Below, one piece after another: positions 1 to 11,874 of a DNA stretch of 64,000 nt. Under the pieces are notes generated by a model, which did no database searches, had not been told where the DNA came from, and saw only the letters and a program-made list of their open reading frames with translations. The stretch spans positions 326,390 to 390,389 of the forward strand of contig CAJNDS010002185.1 in the NCBI GenBank assembly GCA_905221605.1. Direction: 5' to 3'. The position numbers and the translations under genes are program-made. This DNA comes from Symbiodinium natans (lineage: Eukaryota > Sar > Dinophyceae > Suessiales > Symbiodiniaceae). How positions within the stretch are numbered: the first letter of the stretch is position 1; each line of letters starts with the position of its first letter.

Positions 1-267
1 ATAAATAATACATAATACATAAAGAAGTAGTTCAAGGGGTGCAGCTTGCGAGCTCCTTCGCTGCGACTGTCGCCAGCTCCGGAGCCAGCAACCCCGGACG
101 CTGCTCACCACAGAAAGCCTGTTCCCCCAAAAAACCACGACATGAACCCCTTGCTGTGGGATCCCCCAAAGAGGAGGACCCCTCGTTTTGGGAGAACAAA
201 CCCTAAACCCTAAACCCTGAACCCTGAAACCCAATTGACTGAAAGAAGGAGCTTGAGGCCAGGCTGC
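1..267. other. Left edge: intron of copy E, no further exon seen
   Basis: This follows the CT|GC donor of exon 11b (268-308). I searched for the remainder of exon 11 ([15 protein letters not shown]) on the minus strand and did not find it, so it lies off-window. A few CCCTAAA units occur at 204-230. Confidence 0.6.
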
Positions 268-3200
268 AGGTGAAGCAGGTCGGGCCGATACTTGGCCAAG
301 AGCGAGTCCTCCCAGCGCAGGTTGTGGGTTTAGGGCTTCGGGTTTCGGGCTTAAGGTGGTGTAGGGTGTGAGGTTTTGGGTTTCAGGAGGAACAGCAAGG
401 TTTAAGGTTTAGGGTTTAGGGTTTAGGGTTTAGGTTTTATGTTTCGGGTTTAGGTTTTAGGTTTAGAGTTTAGAGTTTAGGGTTTAGGGTTTAGGGTTTA
501 GGGTTTAGGGTTTAGGGTTTAGGGTTTAGGATTTAGGGTTTAGGGTTTAGGGTTTAGGGTTTAGGAACAGTAGTTAAGGTGTGGGTGAAGTTTGGGGTTT
601 GTATGCTCAAGCATCGAAAGATGGCGTTTGAGATGTGCTCAGAGCTCCATCCGGAACCCGAAACCCGATAACCCTCTAACCCTATAACCCTAAACCCTAT
701 AACCCTACAACCCTAAAACCCCTATAACCCTAAACCCCAAACCCTCAGCGCCAAACCCAGGATTCCCCGTCGCATGGAATCGGAACCCCAGCCGCTTCTC
801 TGAGACGACTGAAGTGCGGCGTCCTCACCCAATGGCCCCGAAGTCTTTCTGTGGCCCTAGCCCTGTGCTTTGCTTACCTCTGGGTTGTGGTGCTAAAGGG
901 ATAGGGTTTAGGGTTTAGGATTTAGGGTTTAGGGTTTCGGGTTTAGAGGGCTTAGGTTGGGGGGTCTGGGGGGGTTTGGGGGGTTTGGGGTTTGGGGTTT
1001 AGGGTTTAGGGTTTAGGGCTTGGGGTTTAGGGTTTAGGGTTTAGGGTTTAGGGTTTAGGGTTTAGGGTTTAGGGTTTAGGGTTTAGGGTTTAGGGTTTAG
1101 GGTTTAGGGTTTAGGGTTTAGGGTTAGGTTTAGGGTTTAGGGTTTAGGGTTTAGGGTTTAGGGTTTAGGGTTTAGGGTTTAGGGTTTAGGGTTTAGGGTT
1201 TAGGGTTTAGGGTTTAGGGTTTAGGGTTTAGGGTTTAGGGTTTAGGGTTTAGGGTTTAGGGTTTAGGGCGAGAAACGTGGGCGGCTCCATGCTCCCGACC
1301 CTCTTCCTTACGTGAACAAGGAGGGCTCCTGGGTGAAGTCGGCGCCGAAGCCGCCTTGGGAGCTTTGGGGTGGCTCTTGTGCCTTACGTAGGGTTTAGGG
1401 TTTAGGGTTTAGGGTTTAGGGTTTAGGGTTTAGGGTTTAGGGTTTAGGGTTTAGGGTTTAGGGTTTCGGGTTTGGGGTTTAGGGTTTAGGGTTTAGGGTT
1501 TAGGGTTTAGGGTTTAGGGTTTAGGGTTTAGGGTTTAGGGTTAGGGTTTAGGGTTTAGGTTTAGGGTTCAGGGTTCAGGGTTTAGGGCTTGGGGCTAAGG
1601 ATAAACCCTAAACCCTCAACCCCAAATCCCTAAAACCCATACCCTGGATCCTCCACCCGAAAGAGCCCTCAGACCCGACGGTCCAGCCAATTCGAGCCCA
1701 AAGCTCTACACCCAAAGCGTGAATGCACTTTAGGGTTTAGGGTTTCGGGTTTCGGGTTTAGGGTTTAGGGTTTAGGGTTTAGGGTTTAGGGCTAGGGTTC
1801 AGGGTTTAGGGTTTCGGGCTTAGGTTCCGTCATTAACAGCGAAGCTGGGCCTCGCACCTGAGGCCAAGATCACGGGGCCGAACTCCTGGAAGTTCTGGCC
1901 CCCCTTCCTTGGTAGCCCAGTAACCATCCCTAAACCCTAAACCCCTAAACCCTAAACCCTAAAAACCCTAAACCCTAAACCCTAAACCCTAAACCCTAAA
2001 CCCTAAACCCTGTTTTGGAGGGAACCCATGGCCAAAAGAAGAAAGGGCAAAAGGGTACCAGTGGGCTACCGAGCTTCTCGTAGACGCAGCCCACGCAGGT
2101 CTTGCCCTCCGTCGCGAGCTTGAAGACCTTGGCCTTCGTGATGATGCGCGCCAGGTCCGTCTTCTCGGCGACCTGTGGGTTCTCTTTTTTTTGAGATTGA
2201 GGGGGGGGGGGGGAGGGAGGTTTAGGGGGTTTCAACGGTTTATGGGTTGTTTTTTTTTGCGGCTTAGGGGGTGTTAAGTGTTTAGGGAGGTTTTAGTGGT
2301 TTAGGAGTTTCGGGGTTCTGGGTTTAGGGGTTTGGGGCTGGCGAGCAGTGGGTCTCTGACGTTGCGGGGAAAACTGCGAACAGCCACAAAAGAACAAGTG
2401 GCGGTTCTCGCGGCTTCACGCACGCAGTTTAGCCGAACCGAACCCTAAACCCCAGACCCTAAACCCCAAACCCTAAACCCTAAACCCCAAACCCTAACCC
2501 CTAAACCCCAAACCCTAAACCCTAAACCCTAAAACCCCAAACCCTAAACCCTAAACCCCAAACCTTAAACCCTAAACCCCGAACCCCAAACCCCAAACCC
2601 CAAACCCCAACCCTAACCCCCGCCCTAAACCCTAAACCCCGAACCCCAAACCCTAAACCCCAAACCCTAAACCCTAAACCCTAAACCCCGAACCCCAAAC
2701 CCTAAACCCCAAACCCTAAACCCTAAACCCTAAACCCCAAACCCTAAACCCTAAACCCTAAACCCCGCCTTCTCCAACATCTGGATCAGGGCGTAGGTGA
2801 TGGTCATGCCAGGGAAACGCTCCTTGCCTCTGTGCGTGCGGGGCTGCGAGTGGCCGCCCAAACCTGCATGGCAGGAGGGCCCTTGGGGGGTTTAGGGTTT
2901 AGGGTTTAGGGTTTAGGGTTTAGGGTTTAGGGTTTAGGGTTTCGGGTTTCGGGTTTCGGGTTTAGGGTTTAGGGTTTAGGGTTTAGGGTTTAGGGTTTAG
3001 GGTTTAGGGTTTAGGGCTTAGGGCTTAGGGCTTAGGGCTTAGGGCTTAGGGTTTGCGGGTGCGCAGGCGTCAAGTTAGGGTTACCCTAAACCAAGATCCT
3101 AATCTCTATACTAGGATTTGCTCCAGGCTAAGGGCTCTCATGAGCGTTGCCTCCAACCCTGGTTGGGTTTTGTGTTTCCGCTTGCGGGGGTTGAGGGCCC

Positions 3201-6200
3201 TACCCCAAAACCAGCGAACCTTTTGCTCTGAAGGAAAGGGGGGAGGGCATGGCGGGGGGAGGGGTTCAGGGGTTCGCGGGGCTCACAGTCCAACCCCGAA
3301 GGGGCGGATCCCACACTCCACCTTGTTTTTCGGGCACCGCATGGCCTTATACCCGATCCAGTACGAAATCCTCAAACCTGATCGCCCATAGACCCCCCTT
3401 CGACAGAGAGCATTGATGGGCCCTTTCTCATGACAACCCACTCGAGGTGTAAGTCACATCCGAAGGTAGACGGTCTGGAGCTAAACAAAGCCCTAACCCT
3501 AAACCCTAAACCCTAAACCCTAAACCCTAAACCCTAAACCCTAAACCCTAAACCCTAAACCCTAACCCTAAACCCTAAACCCTGAACCCTAAGCCCGAAA
3601 CCCCAAACCTCAACTTCACCGAAGCTTGTGGCAGCGGCAGGGCTCCCCCTTGCTTGAGCGGAGTCGCGTGCCACAAGGGACAGGTCAAGGTTGAACTTCT
3701 CCACCAGCCAGTCCTGCATGACGGGGGGGGGGCTTAGCAAACCCTAAACCCTAAACCCTAAACCCTAAACCCTAAACCCTAAACCCTAAACTTTAGACGC
3801 TTCTGGGCTCCAGGACCTGAACCCTCTGAGAAATGGGCTTAGGCTCTTAGGGTTTCATAGGTTTAGGGCCATCTAAAAACCCAACAAGGAAAAAATATGC
3901 GTTCAAAACAAAGCTGTGCCTAAACCCTGAACCTAAACCCTAAACCCTGAACCCTAAACCCTATTTCAACCTTAAATCCCATGCGCGTAGGGACTTTTGG
4001 AGACTCCCGATCTGACCTTTGAGCCACTGAGACATCAGCCAGCGCGAACCCTTGGAAAGCACCGGGTGCTACAACCCTCAACCGCTACACTCCTCTAAAC
4101 CCCTAAACCCCTAAACCCCTAAAGCCTAAACCGGCCTAAACCTCCGAAACCCTAAACCCTAAACCCTAAACCCCAAACCCCAAACCCCAAACCCCAAACC
4201 CCAAACCCCAAACCCCAAACCCCAAACCCTACACACAAGGCACCCGAAGCTGCAGCCAAGCCGCAACGTCGGCGGCGCTGTTAACACACAGCAGCCTCAA
4301 TCAGAGGAGTTTAGGGTTTAGGGTTTAGGGTTTAGGGTTTAGGGTTTAGGGTTTAGGGTTTAGGGTTTAGGGTTTAGGGTTTGAGGGTTCAGGGTTCAGG
4401 GTTTAGGGTTTAGGGTTTAGGGTTTAGGGTTTAGGGTTTAGGGTTCAGGGTTTAGGGTTTAGGGTTCAGGGTTTAGGGTTTAGGGTTGGGTCCAGGGGCT
4501 TCCACCTAATATTAACCCCCCCCCCCCCTACCCCTAATATTGAATACTCCCACTGTAGTTCTATTATAGTATATGCGGGGATTTCAAGTTGATGGATTTA
4601 GGGGTTGTAGGGGTTTCGGCTGAGGGCTTAGGAGTTTTTATGTTTTAGGGTTTGGGGGTTTTGGGCTGAGAGGTTTCGGGTGTTTGGCCCCATAAACTTT
4701 TCTTACTTAATAACCAAGGGAACCAAAGGTTAAACTTTATGAATTCCAACTAAATATGGAAACCCAAAAAGTTTAAACTTTCAGCTGTTAGAGAAGTGAG
4801 AACTGAGCTTGGGGGAGATCAGACGATCGAGCGGCTTCGCCAACTCCGGTTTCTTTGCGCCGCCCTTCAAAGTGTCCTGGCGCGCCCGACGGCTCAAGAA
4901 TTGAGGTGTTGGCTTTAGGGCTAAGGACTTGGAGGCGTACGACCCTAAACCCTAAAACCCTAAACCCTAAACCCTAAACCCTAAACCCTAAACCCTAAAC
5001 CCTAAACCCTAAACCCAGTTTAGGGTTGCGAGGAAGAGGCTTCCCGGGTGTAAGGTTCAGCCCTGCACTTTGGGCTCAAAGTGCTGGCTGTAGGGGTAGT
5101 GGCGAGGGCTCCCCTCCCTGAAGCCCCAAGCCGGAAACTGCAAACCCCAAACCCTAAACCCCAAACCCTAAACCCCAAACCCCAAACCCCAAACCCTAAA
5201 CCCTAAACCCCAAACCCTAAACCCTAAACCCGGATGGTTTCGTGGACTGGGCCCAGAGCTCAGGGTCTCAAAGGGTTGGGGTTGGCTCTTGCAGGACCCG
5301 GCGGTGCTAGTGGAGCACCCTGATCCAGGATTCCCTGCTGGCATGGACCTAAGAGCGCTTAAACGCAAACCCAGTATGTGTGTGTGTGTGTGTGTGCGAA
5401 TGCACAAGTGAGTCAACCCTAAAACCTAAACCCAAAACCCAAAACCCTAAACCCTAAACCCTAACCCTAAACCCTAAACCGCTTCTTGTGGCTCTTCTGC
5501 TCACCGAAGCTTGGGGGCTCCTGGAAACCGTCGAGAACAGCCCCTGAGGCCCCGGCGCTGGCAAAGACACCCCACGCCCAAACCTACACCCCCTAAAGCC
5601 CTAGAACCGTAAACCCTAAACCCTAAACCCTAAACCCTAAAGAACCCCCAAATCTTGGGATGTTCCCCTTATACAGTCCTTCAGGGGGATTCTCATCGGG
5701 GGTACTGCAATCCCTCTTAAGGACGGTGAGCATAAAGGCAACCCCAATCCCTGACACCCGAACACCCAGAACCCTCCTGGGTAAAAATGTCCGCGTTGTC
5801 CGGGATGCCTTTTGCCTTCTGCGTCTTGGTGCCTCGTCGGCGGCACTTTTGGGCACACCACCCCCAGCCACCACCCCCCCGCCCCCGAGAAAAAAGAAAG
5901 TTTCGGGTTTCCGGCTTGGGGGCAACCCAAATGGGTTCCTTCCTCCTAAGCAGAATTGTGAGAGAAATGCTACGGAATGAACGGCGAGTAGCAATCACAG
6001 ATAAGAAAGACCAAAGAACCAACAAGAAGAATAAAAATAAGAAAAAGCATAAGAATGAGAATACACAACGAAATAGGAATAGTATCATCATATCGTAGTC
6101 AAAGCACTTGTAACAATGAAGCCTGAACCTAAACCCTGGAACCAAGACACGCTGAAGCCTGATCCTAAACCTTGAACTGCCCCTAAAAACCTTAAGGTAC

Positions 6201-7112
6201 CCAGGTTGCCCAGTGACCTAGGATTGAAAAGGTTGCCCCTTTTTGCTTGAAGGGGTTTATCAGGGAACCTAAGCCCCCCAAAAAGGGAATCAGGGTACTA
6301 CTGGGCATCCTCGCTGATGAAGGCCCTCAAGGGGCACTTGGGAAGGTAAACCTGCCCGCAGGACTACTGGATTGAACTTGAACTGTACTATCCTCAACCC
6401 TAAACCCCAAACCCTAAACCCCAAACCCTAAACCCCAAACCCGAAACCCCAAACCCTAAACCCCAAACCCTAGACCCTAAACCAGGTCGAGGGCTTCGGG
6501 CCTGCCCCGTTGATGCCGGAGGTGGCTTTGGTGCTGTTCCCACCGCAGAAGGACGACTTGTCCTTGGCAGCAGGCTTAAGAGGGTTGATAAACCCTAAAC
6601 TTGGGATGTTCCCCCGATTATAGTAGGGGGTACTGAAATCCCTATGAAGGACTGTGAGTAGAAGGGGGAGCATTCCAACCCTAAACCCTAGCCCGGCTCC
6701 ACCACACTCAAAGTGTGCTGAAGAGACGGAAAGCACATTCACCCTCACCCCGCCTGCGGAGTTTGGCCGTGAGAGCTAGGGGGATTCGGGCGGAGCCACT
6801 CCAGAACCCACCCCCCACCCCCAAAGCCCTACAAGCCCTAAGAGGCTGAGGTCCGTGCGAGCAGAACCACTCTGCCGCCGTTCTCCACAACGGTGTTTGC
6901 GGCAGACATGCCTCCGTCAAGCCGAAAGAACTCCGACCCTCAACCACAAACCCCGACAAAACGAGGGTTTGGGGTTTAAGGTTTAGGGTTTTCTGTACAA
7001 AAACCAGTACATGTCCAAAATTGCATGTTTTGTCAGAAGCTTCTACCCGAGGCCAACCTCCCAGGCCGCCACCGACGACAATCGCCTGGTTCGTGGGGAA
7101 GGAGCTAGCCAT
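268..7112 (-). CDS. Copy E: 5' part of the fusion gene, running off the window
   Basis: Exons: 7058-7112, 6859-6911, 6502-6562, 5777-5832, 4836-4876, 4265-4295, 3668-3713, 2769-2863 (exons 8+9 fused), 2078-2172 plus 1858-1907 (exon 10 split), 1329-1354 plus 268-308 (exon 11 split; the remainder lies beyond base 1). It encodes residues 1 to about 208: [61 protein letters not shown] and so on. The frame is open throughout by my reading. It has three introns not found in B-D (one in exon 10, two in exon 11), lacks the exon 8/9 intron, and places the exon 7/8 intron 14 nt downstream of its position in C and D. Almost every intron is packed with TTTAGGG or CCCTAAA. Confidence 0.8.
399..565. repeat. 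TTTAGGG array in copy E exon 11 intron
   Basis: Near-perfect plus-strand TTTAGGG units with a few TTTAGAG/TTTATG variants, inside the intron 309-1328. Confidence 0.9.
900..1267. repeat. Long TTTAGGG array in copy E exon 11 intron
   Basis: About 38 near-perfect TTTAGGG units from 1005, preceded by TTTGGGG variants, in the same intron as the array at 399. Confidence 0.93.
1387..1815. repeat. TTTAGGG arrays in copy E intron between exons 10 and 11
   Basis: Two blocks (1387-1600, 1734-1815) with a unique spacer and a short inverted CCCTAAA patch at 1602-1625. Confidence 0.9.
1908..2077 (-). mobile_element. Introner in copy E exon 10 with TIRs and 4-bp TSD
   Basis: On the plus strand: CTTC (1904-1907), then CTTGGTAGCCCA (1908-1919), CCCTAAA units, and TGGGCTACCGAG (2062-2073), then CTTC (2074-2077). 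The ends are 12-bp inverted repeats with one mismatch, and CTTC is a perfect target-site duplication. Read on the gene strand, the intron begins with the duplicated GAAG (GA donor) and ends ACCAAG|GAAG. Exons 10a and 10b then sum to 145 nt, exactly the unsplit exon of copies B and C. Confidence 0.85.
2441..2763. repeat. CCCTAAA/CCCCAAA array abutting copy E exon 9
   Basis: Alternating CCCTAAA and CCCCAAA units fill the intron 2173-2768. The GC donor of exon 9 sits only 5-6 bases from the first heptamer. Confidence 0.92.
2888..3590. repeat. Telomeric arrays of both orientations in copy E exon 7/8 intron
   Basis: TTTAGGG with CTTAGGG at 2888-3053, and CCCTAAA at 3489-3590, separated by about 430 bp of unique DNA. 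They face each other within one intron. Confidence 0.9.
3739..5480. repeat. Telomeric arrays across copy E introns 4-6
   Basis: CCCTAAA at 3739-3791; CCCTAAA/CCCCAAA at 4139-4231; TTTAGGG at 4310-4489; CCCTAAA at 4942-5018 and 5142-5232. Only exons 5 (41 nt) and 6 (31 nt) interrupt them, plus a (TG)n run at 5376-5396. Confidence 0.88.
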
Positions 7113-7129
7113 CTTCTCTCGCAAGACCT
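7113..7129 (-). promoter_or_regulatory. Putative spliced-leader acceptor upstream of copy E
   Basis: AG (7128-7129) lies 15 nt before the ATG, followed by GTCTTG. In copies B-E the AG-to-ATG distance is 14, 18, 14 and 15 nt, so this segment is not coding. Dinoflagellate mRNAs receive a spliced leader at such AGs; a cis-spliced leader intron is the alternative. Confidence 0.45.
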
Positions 7130-7815
7130 GGGCTTTCGGTCCGAGAAGCCCCTAAACCCTAAACCCTAAACCATCATGTAAATTTTCGTAGGTTCCCCTG
7201 CGACCTGGAGAGTCAGAGAGAGAGAGAGAGAGAGATTGAGAGAGAGAGAGAGAGCGCCGTTGCTTTCGGGAACTTAACACCTACCCATGAAGGGAATCGC
7301 ACCGACTCTTGAACCTGGCGCCCTAAACCCGAAATCCTGAACCCTAAACCTTGAGACTCTGACTCCTACATTCCTCAACCTGTCCCTACAACCTCAAATC
7401 CTACTCCCTAAACCCTCAAGCCTAAAGCCCTCATACATTAACACCGCAGACCCTGAACTGTTCTAACACTCTAGCAAATCAAAACCCTAAACCCTAAAAC
7501 TCTAACACCTGAAAAGAACTCTAACGTTCCAAAACCCAAAACCCTAGCACTCTACCGCCTGAAACCTAAACCCTAAGACTCCAACACCTGAAAGCCCTAA
7601 ACCCTCAACCCTAATATCATAAGACTTTAACACTCTAGCACCTTGAAACCCCTAATTCCTGAAACTCTAACACCTGACAAACCCCTAAACCCTAAACCCT
7701 AAACCCTAAACCCTAAACTCCAAACCCTTAAAACCCTAAACCCTAACACCACAAAATCCCCCCGTCGACCTCTTGTTCTGGCCGGGGTGCTTCGGCCCTC
7801 TCAAAGGGCCTCGGG

Positions 7816-8130
7816 AAGGGGTTTAGGGTTTAGGGTTTAGGGTTTAGGGTTTAGGGTTTAGGGTTTAGGGTTTAGGGTTTAGGGTTTAGGGTTTAGGGTT
7901 TAGGGTTTAGGGGTTAGGGGTTTAGGGGTTAGGGGTTAGGGTTTAGGGTTTAGGGTTTAGGGTTTGGGGGTTTAGGGGTTTAGGGTTTTAGGGGTTTAAG
8001 GTTTGGGGGTTTAGGGGTTTAGGGGTTTAGGGGTTTGGGGGTTTTAGGGGTTTAGGGGTTTAGGGGTTTAGCGGGTTTAGGGGTTTAGGGGTTTGGGGGT
8101 TAAGGGGTTTAGGGGTTTAGGGGTCGAGGG
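7816..8130. repeat. TTTAGGG to TTTAGGGG array, intergenic
   Basis: Perfect TTTAGGG heptamers (7820-7910) grade into an octamer TTTAGGGG/TTTGGGGG series (7910-8130), so period changes from 7 to 8 within one tract. Confidence 0.85.
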
Positions 8131-11100
8131 GTTTCGTGTTTTGATGCTTACAGTTAGGGAGTTTAGACAGTTTAGAGTTTGGAGTTTTTGGGACGCTGGG
8201 GACTTGGGACTTTAGGGTCTTGAGACCTTAGGGTTTTGGGGGGTTTGGGGTTTGGGTTGTGGGGTGGCAGCGGGCGTGGTGCATGTAAGCGGACGAGCAT
8301 GCAAGAGATAAATAACTAGGGAGTAAGCCGCAGAATAAGCAGAGAACCCCCCTGCAAAGGATTGCGAAGCTGGTGGAGATGCGGGCCTGACACCCTAAAC
8401 CCCAAACCCTAAGCCCTAATCCCTCAACCCTGAACCGCGACATCCTGAAACCCTCACCCTCATTTCCTAAGCCTTGGGAGCCTTCAGGGGGGTGTGGTGG
8501 CTACGGGCGACTATTTAGGGGTTTAGGGTTTAGGGTTTAGGGCTTTGGGTTTAGGGTTTAGGGTTACTGGCTCCTGAGAGAACCTAAGGATTAATGATTG
8601 AGGGCCTGTTTTTCCACAAAGGTCTCCAGACATGTTCCATACAAAACCGAGCGCAACATTCGAGTTCGAACCCGGAACCCTGAACCCTCATTAAACCCTA
8701 AACCCTAAACCTAAACCCTAAACCCTAAACCCTAGATACACCCTTTGCCCTAATGAAACCCTAATTCAACTCTAAACCCTAAACCCCGAAACTTGGGGTC
8801 TAGGGTTTAAGGTTTAGGGTTTACGGTCTTCACAACCCACCGCGAGCCGAACGTCGCCCCCAACAACAATCCGGGCTCCGCGCGTCGCTTCTGGGCGAAA
8901 GGGGCTTCGGAGAATCCCCAGGATCTAAACAAAAACAGGCTGCGATGGAGGGGTTTAGGGTGAAGGGTGAAGGGTTTAGGGTTTAGGGTTTAGGGTTCAG
9001 GGTTCAGGGTAGGCATGATGTTGCTAGGGTCTGGGGCTTCGGGATGTAAGCATTTCCCTGAACCCTGCGTCATAAATCCAGTACCCAATCCCTGAATATT
9101 GAACCCTCAACCCCGTACAAGCCCTTAAGGCGCCTGAGCCCTTCTACGGCCCACATCCCAAGGTGGCCCTTCAAACCATCTGAAAAAAAAAAGCATTCCC
9201 AAATATGAGGGCTAAAAACAACCCTCAGTTGAGCCTTGTTCGGGCCCTGCCCTAAACCCTAAACCCTGAACCCCAACCCTCAAATATAGCCTTGCTTGGG
9301 CCGTGGTTATTTGGCACCCGAAGGGGCTTGAAGTGTTGAACTGCTGGTACCGGATTCTAAGGTCAAGGGTCTTCGGGTTTAGGGCTTAGGGGACAGCCTT
9401 CTTCGCTTACGCAGTTCTTGTCTTGAAATGTAGTTGCCGGTGGGTGCTTGCGCGCTGGTCGCTCCTTGCACGCTTCTGGTGGAAGTATCATCTGAGCCAT
9501 AAATACCCCTAAACCCCAAACCCTAAACCAAAATCCCACAACCCTAAACCCCTCCTGTTTTGGGCGCACTCGGATGGGGGCCGCTCCAGCTCACGAAAGC
9601 AATGAAGCTGCCCAAGAGAGCCTCATCCTCAGCATGGACGGGTTTTGGGCTTCTAGAAAGTAGTGGGCCTTGGAGACATATCTCCTATCAATAGAAAGGG
9701 TTTAGGGTTTAGGGTTTAGGGTTTAGGGTTTAGCGTTTAGGCGAAAAACCCCCGAAAAGAATTGGGACCCTGGTCGGGTCTACATCGACCGCCGCCCCAC
9801 CGAGCTGCTGGAAGGCACCAGCTTGCAAGGAAGCCAAGCGCATGACGCCCGGTTAGGGGCTTACCATCAATGATCGCATACTACACTCCAATATGCTACA
9901 CGACATTCTGCTGGACGATTAGAATCATGCTGGACTCTACTACACGATGCTGCTATGTAGCAATCAGAATCGTGGGACTGCAGCTCGTCAGCCCTAAACC
10001 CTCAACCCCAAGCTCCAAACCCTAAACTCTGCAGGGTTTCTTGGGGTAGAAACTCTGCGGCGTTTCTCCGCGGAAGTCTTGCCTCTAAGGCCCTAAACTT
10101 TAAGCTCCTCAGCCCTATGAACCCTACACCCTGAACCCTGAACTCTGAACCCTGAAACCCCAAACCCTGAAGCCCTAAACCACCGAACCCTTGGTAGACA
10201 CGTCCGAGTGGCTTCACTCGACTCTGCCCGGGGTCTGGATCGAGCCCTCGTAGCCTCGGCATGGAATCTCATAAGCAAGGGGGCCCTACTTGCAGGGTGT
10301 GGGTTCAGGGACCCTGAAACCTGAACCCTAAACCTTCATATTGGGTTGAGCTTCAGGGGTCAGGGGTCTGGTCTTGCAATACGAGAAGAACTATATGCTC
10401 ACAATGTTATGGGATCCAATGGGTGGGGTGGGTCGATATTCGACACCGGAGCAAGGTGCTTGACGAAGAAACCCTAAACCCACAGCCGGGCGGCCCCCAA
10501 AGGGCTTGGTGGCCATCACGTAGAGCGGGAAGGAGATGTAGACCAAGCCCATGACGATCCTTCGAGTGCGCCACGCGTTAGGCGCCCTAAACCCTAAACC
10601 CTAAATCCTAACCCTAAACCCTAAACCCTCATCCCTAAACCCGAAGCCAAAAGACACGGAAGCCCAAACCCAAACAGAACCTATACATGAGCAGACCCCT
10701 ATACAAAAGCCCTGAAACCGACCCTACATAAACCCCATCCCCCACAAGTACACCCTACATAATCCCCAGACACCCCCATACACTCCAGCAACCCAGAGCC
10801 TCCCATCTGGGATGTTCAACATGTTGGTCTGGGCTTACGTTTAGGGCTTGGGAGCTTGGGTATTGCTGGCAGTCTGGGGTTTAAGCGTTTACCAAACCCT
10901 AACCCTCAACCCTAAACCCCAAACCCGAAAACCCTAAAACCCTTAACCCGAAAACCCCAAACCCCCAACCCGAAACCCCCAAACCCTGAACCGGAAAACC
11001 CTAAACCTTAAACCCTAAACCCGAACGCAGCCAGCGTCATGATCGCGTAGCCGATGATCTCCACGCGCCAGATGTGTCCTCTGGGGATGCCCAAGACGGG

Positions 11101-11141
11101 CGTAACCTGCAGGGTGGTAGAAGCACTGGAAGTCCGAAAGG

Positions 11142-11226
11142 TTTAGGGTTTAGGGGTTTAGGGGTTTAGGGTTTAGGGTTTAGGGTTTAGGGTTTAGGGT
11201 TTAGGGTTTAGGGTTTAGGGTTTAAG
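11142..11226. repeat. TTTAGGG array in copy D exon 25/26 intron
   Basis: About ten units within a 180-bp intron (11107-11286), so half the intron is telomeric. Confidence 0.88.
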
Positions 11227-11347
11227 GCTTACCCTAAAATACTAAACCCTAAACCCTAAAACCCCCAACTTCCAACCACAACCGGCCTTCTTCCAGCCGA
11301 TGCAGGCGTGGTACATGAAGATGCACACCGAGAAGATGTAGAAGAAC

Positions 11348-11455
11348 CTTATAGCTGAACTTGGGAACCCTAGCAAAAATTATATAGTTTTAGCTGCTTC
11401 TTGGGAATTATAGTGCCAAAAAATTGAAGATTCTTCCCAAGTATCTCAAAGGAAC
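11348..11455 (-). mobile_element. Introner in copy D exon 25 with GAAC target-site duplication
   Basis: The plus strand shows GAAC (11344-11347), element 11348-11451 starting CTTATAG and ending CTCAAAG, then GAAC (11452-11455). Subterminal CTTGGGAA and TTCCCAAG are inverted copies. On the gene strand the donor is GTTC and the acceptor ATAAG|GTTC, so splicing rebuilds the exon. It contains no telomeric units. Copy C has no intron here. Confidence 0.75.
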
Positions 11456-11874
11456 GACCAGAGAGGGTTCTTGAAGATTTGAAACTCGAGAGCCTCGTGG
11501 ATGCACGGGAAGATGACGTCTCTTCTTTTTTGAGGGGGCGTTTCGATTTTCGGGCGGAGCCCCATGTTCCAGGCACCCAAGAAGAGGCCCCAACCCCTAA
11601 ACCCTAAACCCAGAAAACCCTAAACTCTAAACCCTAAACCCTACACTAGTATTAATTGGGTTTAAAGACCTCAGTCGCAGTGCCAAGGTGTTGTATCCTT
11701 TTGGGTACCTACTATGCAACGGGACCTCAAACTTGGGGCACCCAGAAAGAAAGCCGTGTCATTTAAAGAACTGGCCGCGTAAACCCGTCGATCCCGACAA
11801 GATAAGAAATCACCAGCTGATGCTGTTGCGGGGTTGAGGAGGCTTTCTGCACTGCACATTACTCAGGATGGCAC

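Larger units (their letters stand above)
7113..10213. other. Intergenic, copy D end to copy E start
   Basis: No coding region was recognised. It contains a (GA)n tract at 7214-7252, degenerate CCCTAAA text at 7320-7750 with many CTCTAACAC variants, a long TTTAGGG/TTTAGGGG array at 7816-8130, and scattered heptamers to 10213. Short frames here translate the heptamer and are not genes. Confidence 0.7.

Noticed and set aside
996-1267. True chromosome end or CRISPR-like array
   Set aside because: Heptamer blocks are internal, occur in both orientations, and are flanked by exons on both sides. There are no spacer units, so this is neither a telomere terminus nor a CRISPR array.
2078-2172. GC donor for the copy E exon 10 intron (ending the exon at 2075)
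   Set aside because: It would add an extra Lys codon. The GA donor at the TSD gives exactly 145 nt as in other copies, so the TSD-based boundary is preferred.
5623-6145. Several overlapping 97-142 codon frames on both strands
   Set aside because: They include exon 4 of copy E (5777-5832) but otherwise run through intron DNA; no domain or consistent frame.
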